Shown: positions 36,025 through 50,566 of the stretch, in pieces
How the letters are laid out: each line of letters begins with the position of its first letter
Numbering within the stretch: the stretch's first letter is position 1
DNA from: Antrodiella citrinella
Lineage: Eukaryota > Basidiomycota > Agaricomycetes > Polyporales > Steccherinaceae
DNA length: 64,000 nt
Assembly: GCA_004802725.1 (NCBI GenBank)
Contig: SGPM01000040.1
Coordinates: forward strand, 1 to 64,000
Reading direction: 5' to 3'
Made by a program: the position numbers and the translations under genes
Notes under the pieces: model-generated
Database searches by the model: none
Told to the model about the DNA's origin: nothing
Seen by the model: only the letters and a program-made list of their open reading frames with translations

Positions 36025-37568
36025 CACGATCGTTTCGTACTGCGAATGTACCCTCAGACATCGGATGAAGTTGTGATTCGTGAATGAGGACTGTTAACAG
36101 TTCGGAGTCGCTCTTTTGGACGCAGTATCTATTATGAAAGCAATCTGTACATATACACCATCATTGTGGAACATCTCTCTTACTTTTTTAACGGTAACTC
36201 GCCACAACGCTTATTTGGATTTCATTGCGCGGGACGCGGGTGAGCACTTCTCGGCATTCGCCGGCCACGCCTCTTCTCCTTGCACACCCGAATTTGGAAC
36301 GCTCAGTACCGTTTACTTCAACAAGAGCTAGTCATGCTCCCTCAACGCAGCATGACATTGGTGTGAAAGTCTTCTGGAACGGCGAGTGCGATGTTGAATA
36401 TTATTATTTCTTGACGTTCACGCCGGGCACTAACATTCTTACTCGTTCCGACCTGAGGATGCGGCTCTGAAGCAATGGCCGGTAGCCTATCTGTAGAACG
36501 CAGATACGAAGTGAAAGCTATCAGCCACGTCACATGCATACTCTTCTACCTCGTGGCACTGGCAACGCGCCCACGACCCGTGTATCGAAGGAACCAGAGT
36601 TTTCCCTCGGCTTGGCTTTGTCTCAGTCCCTGTCTCGAGATTCGGATCGTCTCCTTCAAGCAAGCACCGTGCTTTCTAAATACCTACATTCGGAATGAAT
36701 ACGCTGCGGTTCCATCGTCTTCTGCGACCATAAGTCCATCTGCTCTACAATGCCTCTTTAACTTCATGACGCGTGCCAAACCCCGTCGTCTTTCGAATCA
36801 TCAACGCTCCACCGTTGCAGAGATTTGGGCGGAAAGCCACGGTAGAATCGGAAGATGCAGCGATGTGAGTGGCACTTTCTCCGGCGACCACTATCGGCGT
36901 TCGTACGTATGTCGGTGCGTTCTTCCGACAGACTGCTCCATATCCTGATAGAGCCCTTCAACATGGCCCTTCACCACACACACCCTGGTTCAGATGACTT
37001 CTTTGCAAATTTCGCCACTAGGTCAGTGTCTTCTTTCCAGGAGACATATTTGTCTATCAAGCTTCAGCGGCTCATGGTGCATTGATCATCGATCTTACGA
37101 AGACTACCCCAGCTTATCCAGAACAACGTTCGGTATTGGGATGTTCTGGCGCAACACAAGAGAAGTCCCGGTCCACCCTTGTCCCGCGCAAAATTTCGTG
37201 TCGCCCAGTTTGAATCCGAATCATCACGCGTCTTCAGAGAGTCTGTCAGCAAGTGCTCACCTGCGAAGTCTTTCTATGCACCATTCAAAATCGACCCATG
37301 CGGATGGCTGCTGTCTGTCATGACTCTGTATGTTCTCAGCTTCTTCGCTACCATCTGCTGATTGTTCTTAGGGTCTCCTCCTCGTGGATCGCTCAGCGTT
37401 TGGAGAACCTATGATCTTCGATTGAGCAAAATCTTCGGAATCTAAGGACATTGTAACTTGGACAACGCGCACGTCCAAAGACATTAGCGATGGTTATAAA
37501 GGCTCTTTTCTGTTGTCGGTTTTCCTCAGAGCTCAAGCCCGGACATCCTACTACCCCACCAGTACACG
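36025..37568. other. Long spacer, no gene recognised
   Basis: About 1.5 kb. A plus-strand frame at 36475-36948 reads 157 codons but is Arg/Ser/Cys-rich with no domain. No exon chain with consistent phases was found on either strand. It may include the promoter of the GH16 gene. Confidence 0.45.
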
Positions 37569-39037
37569 ATGAAATCCTTCGCCTCAATCGTTCCCCTGCT
37601 TCTCACCGCTCGATCCCTGGGCGCGACGTTTTCACAAACAGACAGCCACCAAGGGACCGGCTTTCTGAAATCCTTCAGCCACCAAGCCATTGCCGATCCC
37701 ACTCATGGACGCGTGTACGTGCTGTAGATCATTATCTTCGACTTCGCTCCACTAACTTGTTTTCTCAGTAACTACGTCGACCAGACCACGGCGCTCGCCC
37801 AAAACTTGACCTATGCCTCTGGCGACCACTTTATTATTCGTGCGGATGACACCACCGTTTTGAGCGCGGGTGGGCCTGGACGGAACTCGGTACGGCTCCA
37901 GAGTAACAAGCAATACCTCAATCACGTTGCTGTGTCAGTCGCAGCCCCTTGCTCCTGCGTCTGAATGAGAATACTGACCGGTGATCTGTGTTGTATAGAT
38001 TCAACATACGTCACATGCCACAAGGATGCGGGTGAGTACTGAATGCATCGCATGTCGTCATTCTACTTCTTCTGACACTACCATCAGTACCTGGCCGGCT
38101 GTTTGGGAAGTAGGTGCTAATTGGCCGAACGAAGGTAAATATGTTTCGTACGTTGAGGCACTAGTTCTTCCCTATTGACATTCCATTCTTTCTTTCAGGA
38201 GAGATCGACATTCTGGAGGGTGTCAACGATGTCAGCCCTAATCAGGCCACCTTACACACCAGTCCAGGCATGTGAACCAGTACAACTTCATTGATACCGG
38301 CATCTGACTTTCATCACCTTGTTCAGACTGTTCAATGCCCGCTTCTAGGTCACAGACTGGGTACGCTTGCTTGTTCTGATCCACGTTATGTACGCAGACA
38401 TTAACCCTTAGCTCTTTAGTACGTCTACCGGCAACAACTGTGACACCGCTGCAACGAGCAATTCTGGGTGTGGTGTCAAAGCTTCGGCAACAAACAGCTA
38501 TGGGCCCTCTTTCAACTCAGCTGGAGGAGGATGGTGCATATCACTGAACGTTTTACCCCGTCAATCGTGAATTGATATAAATTCCTTTAATTTAGGTACG
38601 CCATGGAACGCTCCGAGTCCGAGGTCAAGGTCTGGTTTTGGTCTCGGAACAGCAACGTTCCCAGTGACGTCTCAAGCGGCGCGACCACTATCAATACCGA
38701 CAACTGGGGAGAACCATTCGCGTACTTCCCAGACACCAGCTGCGACATCGATAGTCACTTTGGCGAGCAGAACATCATCATCAACCTGACGTTCTGTGAG
38801 TATCCCGTACGATGCATATCTTTACTTAAGGCTGACTTCGGCTATTAGGTGGTGACTGGGCTGGCGCTGTCTACGGCTCTGACGGCTGCCCCAGCAGCTG
38901 CGTTGGTGCGTTTTCTTATTTGCGTTTTCCACTGCGTGGTGCAGGTCTCATATAATTTGGCAGATTACGTCAATAACAACCCTTCCGCCTTCACCAACGC
39001 TTACTTCGATTTCCAATGGCTCAAGATCTACGGATAA
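37569..39037 (+). CDS. Secreted GH16 endo-beta-glucanase
   Basis: Ten exons (37569-37714, 37769-37933, 37999-38031, 38088-38134, 38199-38267, 38327-38360, 38420-38533, 38596-38795, 38849-38905, 38964-39037) give 312 residues. A signal peptide MKSFASIVPLLLTARSLG is followed by the GH16 fold. The catalytic motif ExDxxE is EIDILEGVND (E132 nucleophile, D134, E137 acid/base by family rule), preceded by TWPAVWEVGANWPNEG. The enzyme should hydrolyse beta-1,3/1,4- or 1,3/1,6-glucan outside the cell, in wall remodelling or nutrition. Intron 5 (38268-38326) begins GC instead of GT; that junction (HTSP-D-CSMPASRSQTG) is required to keep the conserved CxMPASR stretch in frame. Confidence 0.95.
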
Positions 39038-39776
39038 GCCATCGCACCTGCTGAAATTTCTCAGATACGACACATTATGATCTTCGGTCGGGTTTGATTT
39101 CTTGGGTAACTGTGCTACCAGAATGAGAAAGGGGTTTGTAACGCTGGGTGATCTGGAAGTTATGACGCTCTCAGGTTGTTGTATATTAGCCGTCGAAAGT
39201 GAACTTCGAACATACGCACTTGTTGGATTGGAACATCAGTCATGTTTGTGACCCTCCACGCGAAAGAGACCCTGAAACTCAATTGGTGAGTGTGACAACT
39301 TTAAACTCAGCGAGAGCATTGGTAGTACGTTCATTCACCCAAGCAGTCGTAATGTCGATCCAAGCATCGGAAGTGTGAAATGGTGCTAATGATTGACATT
39401 TCTGATCACTCACAGCCGACTCCACTTCCAAGTGTCGTCTCCCAATATAGAAAGTCTTGTAGAACGTGAAGACACAATAAGATGCCATTGATTAAACATT
39501 ATGAACACGTACGTACAGACCAGAGTAGAATGAGTAAAGGATATCATCTAGGAATGTGACAAGGGAAACTCAAAGAAGAAGAAAGGAAGATGTAGCGGTG
39601 TAGCACCAATCTAACATGATGTTGCGCCGTAGAAGTCTAGAGATACATATATCAGTCTTACATCCGTCTAGTTGTATGAATGGAACCCGAGTCCGTTGTG
39701 AATGAATGACGATGCGAGAAAAAAGATCCAAAAAGAAAAGAAAAACTTCTTCCGTCAGGGTAAACGTGCACGCCCT
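39038..39776. other. Convergent 3' region, no gene
   Basis: About 740 bp between the convergent GH16 and MFS genes. Frames are short and featureless; a purine-rich stretch (about 39700-39750) lies just after the MFS stop. Confidence 0.5.
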
Positions 39777-41792
39777 TTAAGCCATGTCGATTTCCTTCTT
39801 CTCCTCCATCGGCGTCATGATAGACGGTGTTTCCGAAAGAGGCTGCAGCTTTTCTTCGGCGATCCCCTGGTCCTGCTGCTCTGCCTCCGCTTTCTTCTCC
39901 GAGGAGACACGGTAGAATATGGCGACCGCGATGATCTCGACACAGACGATGCCGAAGACGAACCAGAAGGCGGCTGCGCGGCCAGCGTATTGAGTGGGCC
40001 CACCGTGAGTCTTCTCAACGCTTGACTCGATGGAGCTCACGGCCGCGAGTCCGACGGCCGAACCCAACTGGAGAGCACCGTTGAAAATGGCACCGACTGT
40101 GCCTGCCATCGATGAAGGGACTGTGCGGAAGATTGCGATACTGAGACCGAGGTCGTCAGCTTTATGTGCTAGGTCCGGAGGGCAAACAGAACACGTACTT
40201 TGCATGCGTGTACGTCAACATGCAGCCAGTCGTACCCAAGATAAAGGCCGGGATAACAAATGCGTAGTACTTGTCCGGAGCGTCGGCAAAGTGCAGCAGG
40301 ATAGTGGCGATCAGCACGACACCTTGCGCGGGAAGCAGGATGTATTTGGGACTGGTGAACCGCGACAGGGAACCTGTGAAGCTCATGGCAAATGCGAACG
40401 CGCCGATTGGTAACCTAAATCGCACGGGAACATGGTCACAGGTCAGCACGGAACCCCGAAGGCATAGATAACAAACGTAACCGATACTCACATACGTAAG
40501 GCGGATGAGATCACGGACCAGTGGTAGTAATTTTGCCACAGAGTCGTGTAGATAGTAAAGACAGTGGTCCACCAAAGGTAGGGTATCAAAGCAACGCCGA
40601 AGAGAACCGCAAAGTTGGGGAGGAACCATGTTGCCGGAGGACTGTCATTCCAACTCGTCAGCATCCAAGAACATAATCGAGCGGGTGAAAGATTGCTTAC
40701 ACAGCGGCGATGGACGCAGGAATGCGAGTCTCATAGTAGAAGAAGCCAACGACCATGGCAACGGAAATAATGAGCGGTGCAAGCACACCAGCAGAACCCC
40801 ATCCGCTGGTCGAACCGGACGTGATTGCGTAGATGAAGAGAATAAGGGCAGCTGACCAACGTTGGTCAGACTCCAGTACGTGCAATATTCCGACGAAACG
40901 TAACTCACCTGTCAAGATGGAGACTCCGCCAAGGTCAAGACTCCGCCATTTCGCATACCCAGTGGAAGCCGCGGTATCACGCGACTCGTACGGCGGGATG
41001 AAGACAACACAGAAACCGGCCACTGGGATCGCGACGAGGGCGACGAACCAGAATACCCATCGCCAGTCGGCAAATTGTACGAAGATTGCACCGATGATGA
41101 GACCAGAAACTATCACATCTCATGAGAATCCCTGAAAGCACAAAGATACCGGATGATACGCACTGTTGCCTATTGCGCCACAACCACCGAAGATACCAAT
41201 TGCGCGAGCTTGCTCCTGCGGCTCCGGGAACACATTCACGAGCAGAGTCAGAGCCGACGGAATGGTCATGGAAGCAGCCACACCACTGAGAGCGCGGAGA
41301 ACAATGAGGGAAATTTTGTCCTTAACGAAGCCGGCTCCAAGAGAGAAGATTCCCAACACCAAAAATCCGCAAATGAAGGCGTATTCTATACGGCAAAAGG
41401 TGCCGTATCAGCACCTGCAGGGGGTCAATTAACGCGTATTACTCACTTGGGTTGTAGATATCACTGATTTTCCCCGACTAACATAAAATTTTAGTACTTG
41501 CACCCGCTGGCTATTGAATAACACTCACGATAAGCAAAAACGACGCGAAAGTCAGTTGAAACGCGCTGATGATCCATGTCGACTGGCTTTCCGTAATATT
41601 GAAAGCGATGATCAGAGAAGGAATGGCCGAGAACAGAGCGGAGTTGTTGACTGCATCCATGAACTGAGCCAGACAGAAGATGAGGAGGAGGAGATATCTC
41701 CTCGCGAAAGAGTATTTTTGCACGGCACGTCCATCCACGAGTGTCTGAGCGGGAGACAGGGGTGTGCTGTTGGATTTAGGAGGAGGCAACAT
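39777..41792 (-). CDS. MFS transporter, 14-helix drug:H+ antiporter type (DHA2)
   Basis: Eight exons (41529-41792, 41447-41477, 41164-41385, 40909-41109, 40701-40851, 40492-40641, 40199-40414, 39777-40140) give 532 residues. About fourteen hydrophobic helices are visible. Family landmarks are FMDAVNNSALFSAIPSLI in helix 1, the loop motif SGKISDIYNPKYAF, RALSGVAASMTIPSALTLL, and FADWRWVFWF. The C-terminal tail is acidic and Lys/Gln-rich (SSEKKAEAEQQDQGIAEEKL). Members export drugs or toxic metabolites or amino acids across the plasma membrane using the proton gradient; the substrate cannot be told. Exon 2 is only 31 nt. Confidence 0.92.
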
Positions 41793-42720
41793 GGCGACAA
41801 AGGAAATGAAGAAACGTGAAGAAGTGAGTGAGCGATCGACCAGGACGGTGACAGAGCACCTCGGGACAGCAGGTCTCGGGGAGAGAGGCGAACGGTGACC
41901 GTCTGGGGATTCTAACTCTAAGGAACGAAAGCAAGGAACATGGTGGCTTTTATACTTTGGGGCATTGGAAGACAGGTTCCGAAATCTCTGGAAAACCTTT
42001 GCTGACTGATCCAGCACGTAAAGAAGAGGTGACTCCGTTCCCGATCGATGCTACATAATAGTAATCCTTCATAGCCGTAGAGGTTATCTAAGAACGGAGA
42101 ATGTAGTCAAGCGAGGCCGTAGAGGAAAGAGTCAAGAGACGAAGGCAACGTGCGGTAGCGGTTCCCGGCCAGAACGTTTGGTCTAAAATTGTGCGTCGAT
42201 GTTTTACCCGATGATAACCCGATCGGGCGTTCATGAGATTCAAGGAGTCTTTGCACTTCGTCTTCTGAATATGTGGCTAGAATGTGCTATGCTATATACT
42301 TCTGGTTCTGTACAGATGATTTTTCTCGTACGTTTACGATGAGCTTGCGTATCTTTTGACACTCCTGAGGATCTGAGAAGCGCTTTGAGTACTGTATGTA
42401 TCCACAACGTGGGCCGAGGGTATACGTAGGCCCTCGAGCACTGCATATATCCTTGTGCTACATATTTCGGGTTGCAGCGGCATAGAATCTTGGTAATACA
42501 GGTTGCAACATAGCCGATGACGGAGGCGGGGAACTTTGACCTGCCAGTGCCAAGATCAAACCACTATGAATACCAAATCGGGGAAGGCTGAGTCAGCAAA
42601 AGTGCAGCTTTGATCGAGGGTCGGACGTGTAACTTGGAAGTCCACACACAACTATACGATACACCATCCTTTCGATTTCGCATCCGCATTTTACTTTCCT
42701 TCTATCACTTTGACTCATAC
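41793..42720. other. Divergent promoter region, no gene
   Basis: About 930 bp between the divergent MFS and SFT2 genes. No frame here shows a domain. A CT-rich segment (ttttactttccttctatcac, about 42688-42707) precedes the SFT2 start. Confidence 0.45.
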
Positions 42721-43682
42721 ATGGCACCACAACCGAGCACCGAACAGAGCTTCCGAGCGAATCTCTCACAGTTCAGATGGGCACAAAGTAACCAAGACGA
42801 CTCACAAACAGAACAACTGTCAAGTAATCCGTTCTCGAGATTCTACAACGCGGTCGGGGGAGGTTACATTCCTTTGCGAAGTGGAGAGAGGTCGAATGAA
42901 GATGAAGCGTACTTTGCATTGTCACGATGGGAGAGGTGAGCAGCACCTGAAGCTCCAACTCGAGGGCCATACTGACTGCGCGCACCATGTCAGATTGCTT
43001 GGGTTCGGAGGATGTCTTCTCGGAGCGGCGGTCTGCTTTTTCGTGGCATTCTTGACGCTGCCTTTGCTTGCACTACGACCAGCGAAGTTTGCACTGGCTT
43101 TCAGGTGAGCATTGTATGATACTTATTATCCCACACAATTGACCATTCTCCGCAGTCTGGGAAGTCTGCTTGTTATGTTCGGGTGAGTACTCGTCAAGCA
43201 TTTCTACGATCACTCTCATGGACGGTCACCTAACTCTGGCTGTGTCTACAGTTTCTCGGTTCTGATAGGGCCGTTGAACCACCTAAAACATCTCGTGTCG
43301 GCTGAACGACTGCCCTTCTCTCTGACATACCTCGTCAGTCTCGGGCTGACACTCTATTTCTCTCTGGGGGTGAGAACATCCCCATCCGGTCATTAGAACA
43401 GAAAATACTGACGGCTCGTGTCTGCTCTCTCTGCGCTCCGCATCGCAACACCCCATTTATCGTAGGCTCATTCATATCTTGGCTCGCTCGTAGGCGCCAT
43501 TGTCCAGGTTTGTTCGTTCACTGCTGCTGCGTTATATGCGTTGTTAGCTTATCCAATCTTTCTTTACACAGGTCATTGCGCTGGTCTCATATGTCCTCGC
43601 ATACTTCCCTGGAGGAACACAAACCCTTCGATTTGGCTCCCAGATGGCCCTTCGAGGAGCCGGAAGCTTGCTACCGTTCTGA
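42721..43682 (+). CDS. SFT2: Sft2-like vesicle transport membrane protein
   Basis: Six exons (42721-42935, 42994-43104, 43156-43182, 43252-43369, 43466-43507, 43572-43682) give 207 residues. The N-terminal 70 residues are polar; the rest has four hydrophobic helices with the Got1/Sft2 signatures FGGCLLGAAVCFFVAF, LRPAKFALAFSLGSLLVMF, GPLNHLKHLVS and RLPFSLTYLVSLGLTLYFSL, ending SQMALRGAGSLLPF. Sft2 acts at the Golgi in fusion of endosome-derived vesicles in yeast. Exon 3 is 27 nt. Confidence 0.93.
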
Positions 43683-44131
43683 TATCCTTTCATTCTCCTC
43701 CAATCACAATATCCACATTTCACCATGCACATTCTCCACGTCGCATGTTAACCGGGGAAGACCGAGGAGGATAATAAAGGCGTCATGGGTGTGCAAGTTG
43801 TCTGTCTTCAATGCACTCGAGTACCCAGTTCTCTGGATTTTGTTGTAAAAGGTTCCCACTTGACGTTCTCTCCATTTACAGACTGTTATTCAGTATTGGC
43901 ATTATTAGTACATTATTTATTCACGCGCATTCATATTCAGACATACTTTCCACAACACACGGCTCTGGTTTGTGAATCTATCTGAACTCGCGAAGGAACA
44001 AGAAGACGTTCAGTTCGGCAATGAACGGTGTAAACAGGTATCTCACACAGGCACAATGCACGATCCGAAAAGAATTTGCCACCGGATGCGATTACGAGAC
44101 CATGCTACATGCTGAATACACTCGAGACCCC
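43683..44131. other. Convergent 3' region, no gene
   Basis: About 450 bp between the convergent SFT2 and SDH4 genes, AT-richer than its surroundings; nothing recognisable. Confidence 0.5.
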
Positions 44132-44919
44132 TCATGCTGCCCATACTTTTGCAATGAGCTCCGTCAGTCCTGACAACACAAGTCATAAACGTCAGTTCAA
44201 AGCTCTATACCAAGACCCAAACGAGACATACCAATATCGTTCGTGTTGAACTGGTAAACACCGACAAGAACCGCGACGGTGGTTGCGCGGAGCGTCCAGG
44301 ACGCAACGGGACCCAGGATGCGGAACTTGCGGACGTGGAGGTAATCCACCAACACGGCATCGAACTACATATTCAGAACCGAATATATTAGCGATCCCCG
44401 TTCCAATGGCAATCATCGTAGGAATGGACGTACGCCGATGTGACTGTGCATCACTAAACTGATACCCAGGAGCCCGTCCAGTAATGGGTAGTTCGACCCG
44501 CTCACGACGAACGCCGCGGCGGTCAATGGCACAAGACCAGCAGAGAGGAGACGTTCGAATGCCCAGTGGTGTGAGCCATGGGATCTGTTCGGTGTAGGGA
44601 AGGTGGTGGGGTCGTTGACGGTTCCTTTGATAATGGCTAAGGAGGGTGTGCGGAGGTAAGAAGTCATGAGTTGTATCGTTCAGGTGAGAGGTGATTGTGA
44701 CACTTACGTCCTCCGGGAACGTAGGAAGTATCAGAGGCATATCTAGCGAGAACTAGATCATGCAAGAATATCATTCGATGGTCAATATCGTATTTCTAAG
44801 GTTCAGGAGATTTAAAGCATACCTTGCTGAGAGGCAGGGCGGAGAGAGCGACGGGCAAACGTAGTGGCCAAACGTCTGTTGAACGCGGACCTCGCGACAA
44901 TGGCGGACGACATGGCCAT
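44132..44919 (-). CDS. SDH4: Succinate dehydrogenase membrane anchor subunit (SDH4/CybS)
   Basis: Five exons (44823-44919, 44708-44752, 44434-44636, 44232-44364, 44132-44169) give 171 residues. A presequence rich in Arg and Ala (MAMSSAIVARSAFNRRL, TFARRSLRPASQQ) precedes the mature anchor. The CybS signature is clear: GSHHWAFERLLSAGLVPL, then PLLDGLLGISLVMHSHIGFD with the His region that contributes to heme and quinone binding, then VDYLHVRKFRILGP. It anchors complex II in the inner membrane. It is divergent from mitochondrial EF-G. Confidence 0.95.
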
Positions 44920-45172
44920 GGCAGATAATAGGGGTGCTCGTCGTTGACGGTGACAGCGACGACGAAAGAAGTGAAAGCTGAGTAGAGCAGAGACGGTTGT
45001 TGACCGCGAATGAGCGGGCTCGAGTTTCGGAATGACCAGGTTCACGTGTTTGTCAAATGCCGAATATCCCCGAACCGGGCGCTTGGTCCACGTGGTATGC
45101 TCAACAATTTCTGAAGCGCCTGTGCTTTCTTGGTGTCCGCATCTGAGGAATTTTGAAGACTGGACGGTCATC
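44920..45172. promoter_or_regulatory. Shared SDH4 / mitochondrial EF-G promoter
   Basis: The 253 bp between the two start codons carry two CACGTG palindromes, at 45043-45048 and 45089-45094, 46 bp apart. CACGTG is bound by Cbf1/bHLH-type factors, which act in respiratory and sulfur gene control in yeast. The sites are seen; the regulator and coregulation are inferred. Confidence 0.5.
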
Positions 45173-48119
<2,947 letters not shown>

Positions 48120-48353
48120 AGGGACTATGGCGACTGATTAAACGACATACTAATACTATAACGCATACCACTAATGGCATATGTAGACTCGACATGGAAC
48201 TGCATCCACATGAACCTCACCTCTGGAACTTGGAACTTCATGATATTGTGTGACTGAGGCGCGTGATTCGGCCAGTGACGGTCACAGTATGACCAAGTCT
48301 CTGGGAGCAGCGAGAAGTGACGTCACTGGCAGCAACGCTCAAAATCGAATAAA

Positions 48354-49103
48354 ATGCAGTCGCAACGCAACGCGTCTTCAATCACAAACCACGTCTTCAT
48401 CTTCATGCCCACAGAGAACGACACCGAAGGGCCTGGGACCGTCGTCAACTCGGCCGATGACCTCCCCCCGCCTCGTCAGCGGCAAGGTATTCGCTCGGTC
48501 TCCCCACCCCTCGCACACGTCTCCGTGCGCAAGTTCAACTACTACATTGCCCTCGCCGCAGGGATACTCTTCGCAGTCTACGCCTACCGCATCATCCAGT
48601 GGAAGTCGGAAGCGGGCAGCTGGTGGAACTTGGCTCTAGGGAAGAGGCCGCCGGTCGTGCGAAACATGCAGAACGCACAGGCCAATTGGGCTGCGTCGAA
48701 AACTGGCAGCGGGAATGGAAATGGTGCAGGAAAGGGAGGGGAAGAGAAGGATTTTGGAGACTCAGAGGTGGAACGGAGGATAAATGAGCTCGCTGCTGCT
48801 CTGGGCATTCCCTCGAAGGACCTTGCTTCAGCTATTGCTGGCGCGGTCAAAGAAAACGTGCCCCCCGCATCCCTTTCCTCAATCGCTGCTCATCAGACGG
48901 GGTAAGTCAGTATCTGTTTTACTCTGTATGTGGTCCTCTCGTGTTTATGCTTTCGTTCTGTCTACAGTGAAGCCGTGCAGCGTATGGTAAACCCAGATGG
49001 CGCACCTGTTGCAGAGCCTCAGCCTGGAGCCTACGATGCTGTCACCGCTGCTATTGGGGCAGCAGTCGGGATGGACGAGCCCCCCACCGGCGACTTGTCA
49101 TGA
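48354..49103 (+). CDS. Single-pass membrane protein, unknown function
   Basis: Two exons (48354-48901, 48968-49103) give 227 residues. I do not recognise a named family. There is one clear helix at about residues 61-82 (NYYIALAAGILFAVYAYRII), a Gly/Asn-rich linker, then an amphipathic segment (SEVERRINELAAALGIPSKD) and a short acidic/Pro tail. The 60 residues before the helix are polar with a Pro/Arg stretch, so the protein could be a tail-in or signal-anchor protein. A second Met 17 codons in (MPTENDTEG) is an equally good start. Confidence 0.75.
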
Positions 49104-50566
49104 TGATATATCGACTTCTGTATTCTGGATGGTCTTCGTGTATTCCTCGCATAATCGCAACACTCCACAATCTGTATAATAAAACACTGATACGTGAAAA
49201 GCCCGTCGTGCCCGCTTCTCGGTGTCGTATACATCAAACAGACTTGACCATATGTCAAAAACTGTTCGACCACATTCACATAGCATCGTGCAGGTGTCTT
49301 ATGTACGAACTTTGTTTACGTCACCCACGCCACACATGCTCTTGTGGCCGGTCCTCGTGAAGGGTACAAAAATAATCTGGATATACACAATACGACGATA
49401 GCGATACTGTACAAATGATGTCCTGGGGGACAGTCAGACTGTGTATAACAACGGTCCTATGGGGTACACGTACCGACTAAAATATAGAAATCCGGTGTCA
49501 CGATGGGGTATTGTTCATAGCAGGTTTGTGACGAGGCTCTGTACTGACCCTCTCCGAAAGCAAAGGTTCCTGTTCTCCGTCTCCAGAGTGCAGCTCTTCG
49601 TCGCGATCCCGACTGCAAGTACATTCACAGCACCGCTCCGCACACCAATTTCCTTGGGGGATATATGAGCTTTTAACATGAGCAGATGAAACATATCGGG
49701 ACTCACGGATACTCAGAAAATCATAGCATATTCCGGCGCAAACGTCCACGCAGCATATTACGCTCAAAGACAGGCACGTCCCGAGCGGATCATCGGACAT
49801 GGATGGTCAAGGATATCGAGTGTAACAAATGTTGTAGATCTACCGTATAGACCTAAGCACAAAACTTCCTGGAAAGAGGATATAAGGATACATTTTGCAC
49901 CACTCTGATACGGGTACTCACCCAAAGTTCCCAGATAACCGTGTGTGATGGACCGGAATGCGAGGCCACCGGCGCCGTTGACCGAGAGAGACAAACAAAG
50001 ACAAGCATCGGCTAATCCCACCAAGAGCAAGATGGTGAACATTGTGACTGAAGTATGGCAGCATATGAGGCCATGTACAACGTATCTTCAGAATCCTGAG
50101 CAACTGGACTCCCGTATGGTATGAATGTTGCTGAGAAATTCGCGTGCAACGCTACATTCTGTTCGTACACTACGGGCGCTTGACCTCCAAGCAGCCCAGG
50201 ACAGGACCGCCTATCTTCGAAGGTTAGCCTTCTTGCAAACGACATCGACAAACCTCTTTTTTGCCCTATGTTGCAACGAATACAGGAATACTTTGTGCAC
50301 TTGCCCTCGCCACAACGGCGTCCCACGGGTCCTATGTGATCTAATGTCTCGCATCATCATGGGGCCGGGCGCCGTTGACCGGGTACTGTTGACAATGTAT
50401 TCCGGCCAGTGACGCTAATGTTGCAGCTACAAGTAAAGACGTTGACAGAACACACATTCACCACAACATCCATCATCCCACTTCCTCCACACCGCCTCTA
50501 CCTGTTTTCCAATGGTGAGTGATACAGCATTTGAAGAGCTCAGAGATTCGACCCAACTTTTATCAG
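49104..50566. other. Long spacer; possible decayed membrane gene on minus strand
   Basis: On the minus strand, ATG at 50042 opens a hydrophobic stretch (MFTILLLVGLADACLCLSLS) that can be spliced at 49868-49922 to a short tail ending in a stop, giving about 50 residues. It may be a small secreted or membrane protein, or a remnant. No homologue is recognised. The rest of the interval has only short frames. Confidence 0.25.

Noticed and set aside
36475..36948. 157-codon plus-strand frame
   Set aside because: Arg/Ser/Cys-rich with no domain, no conserved pattern and no supporting splice structure.
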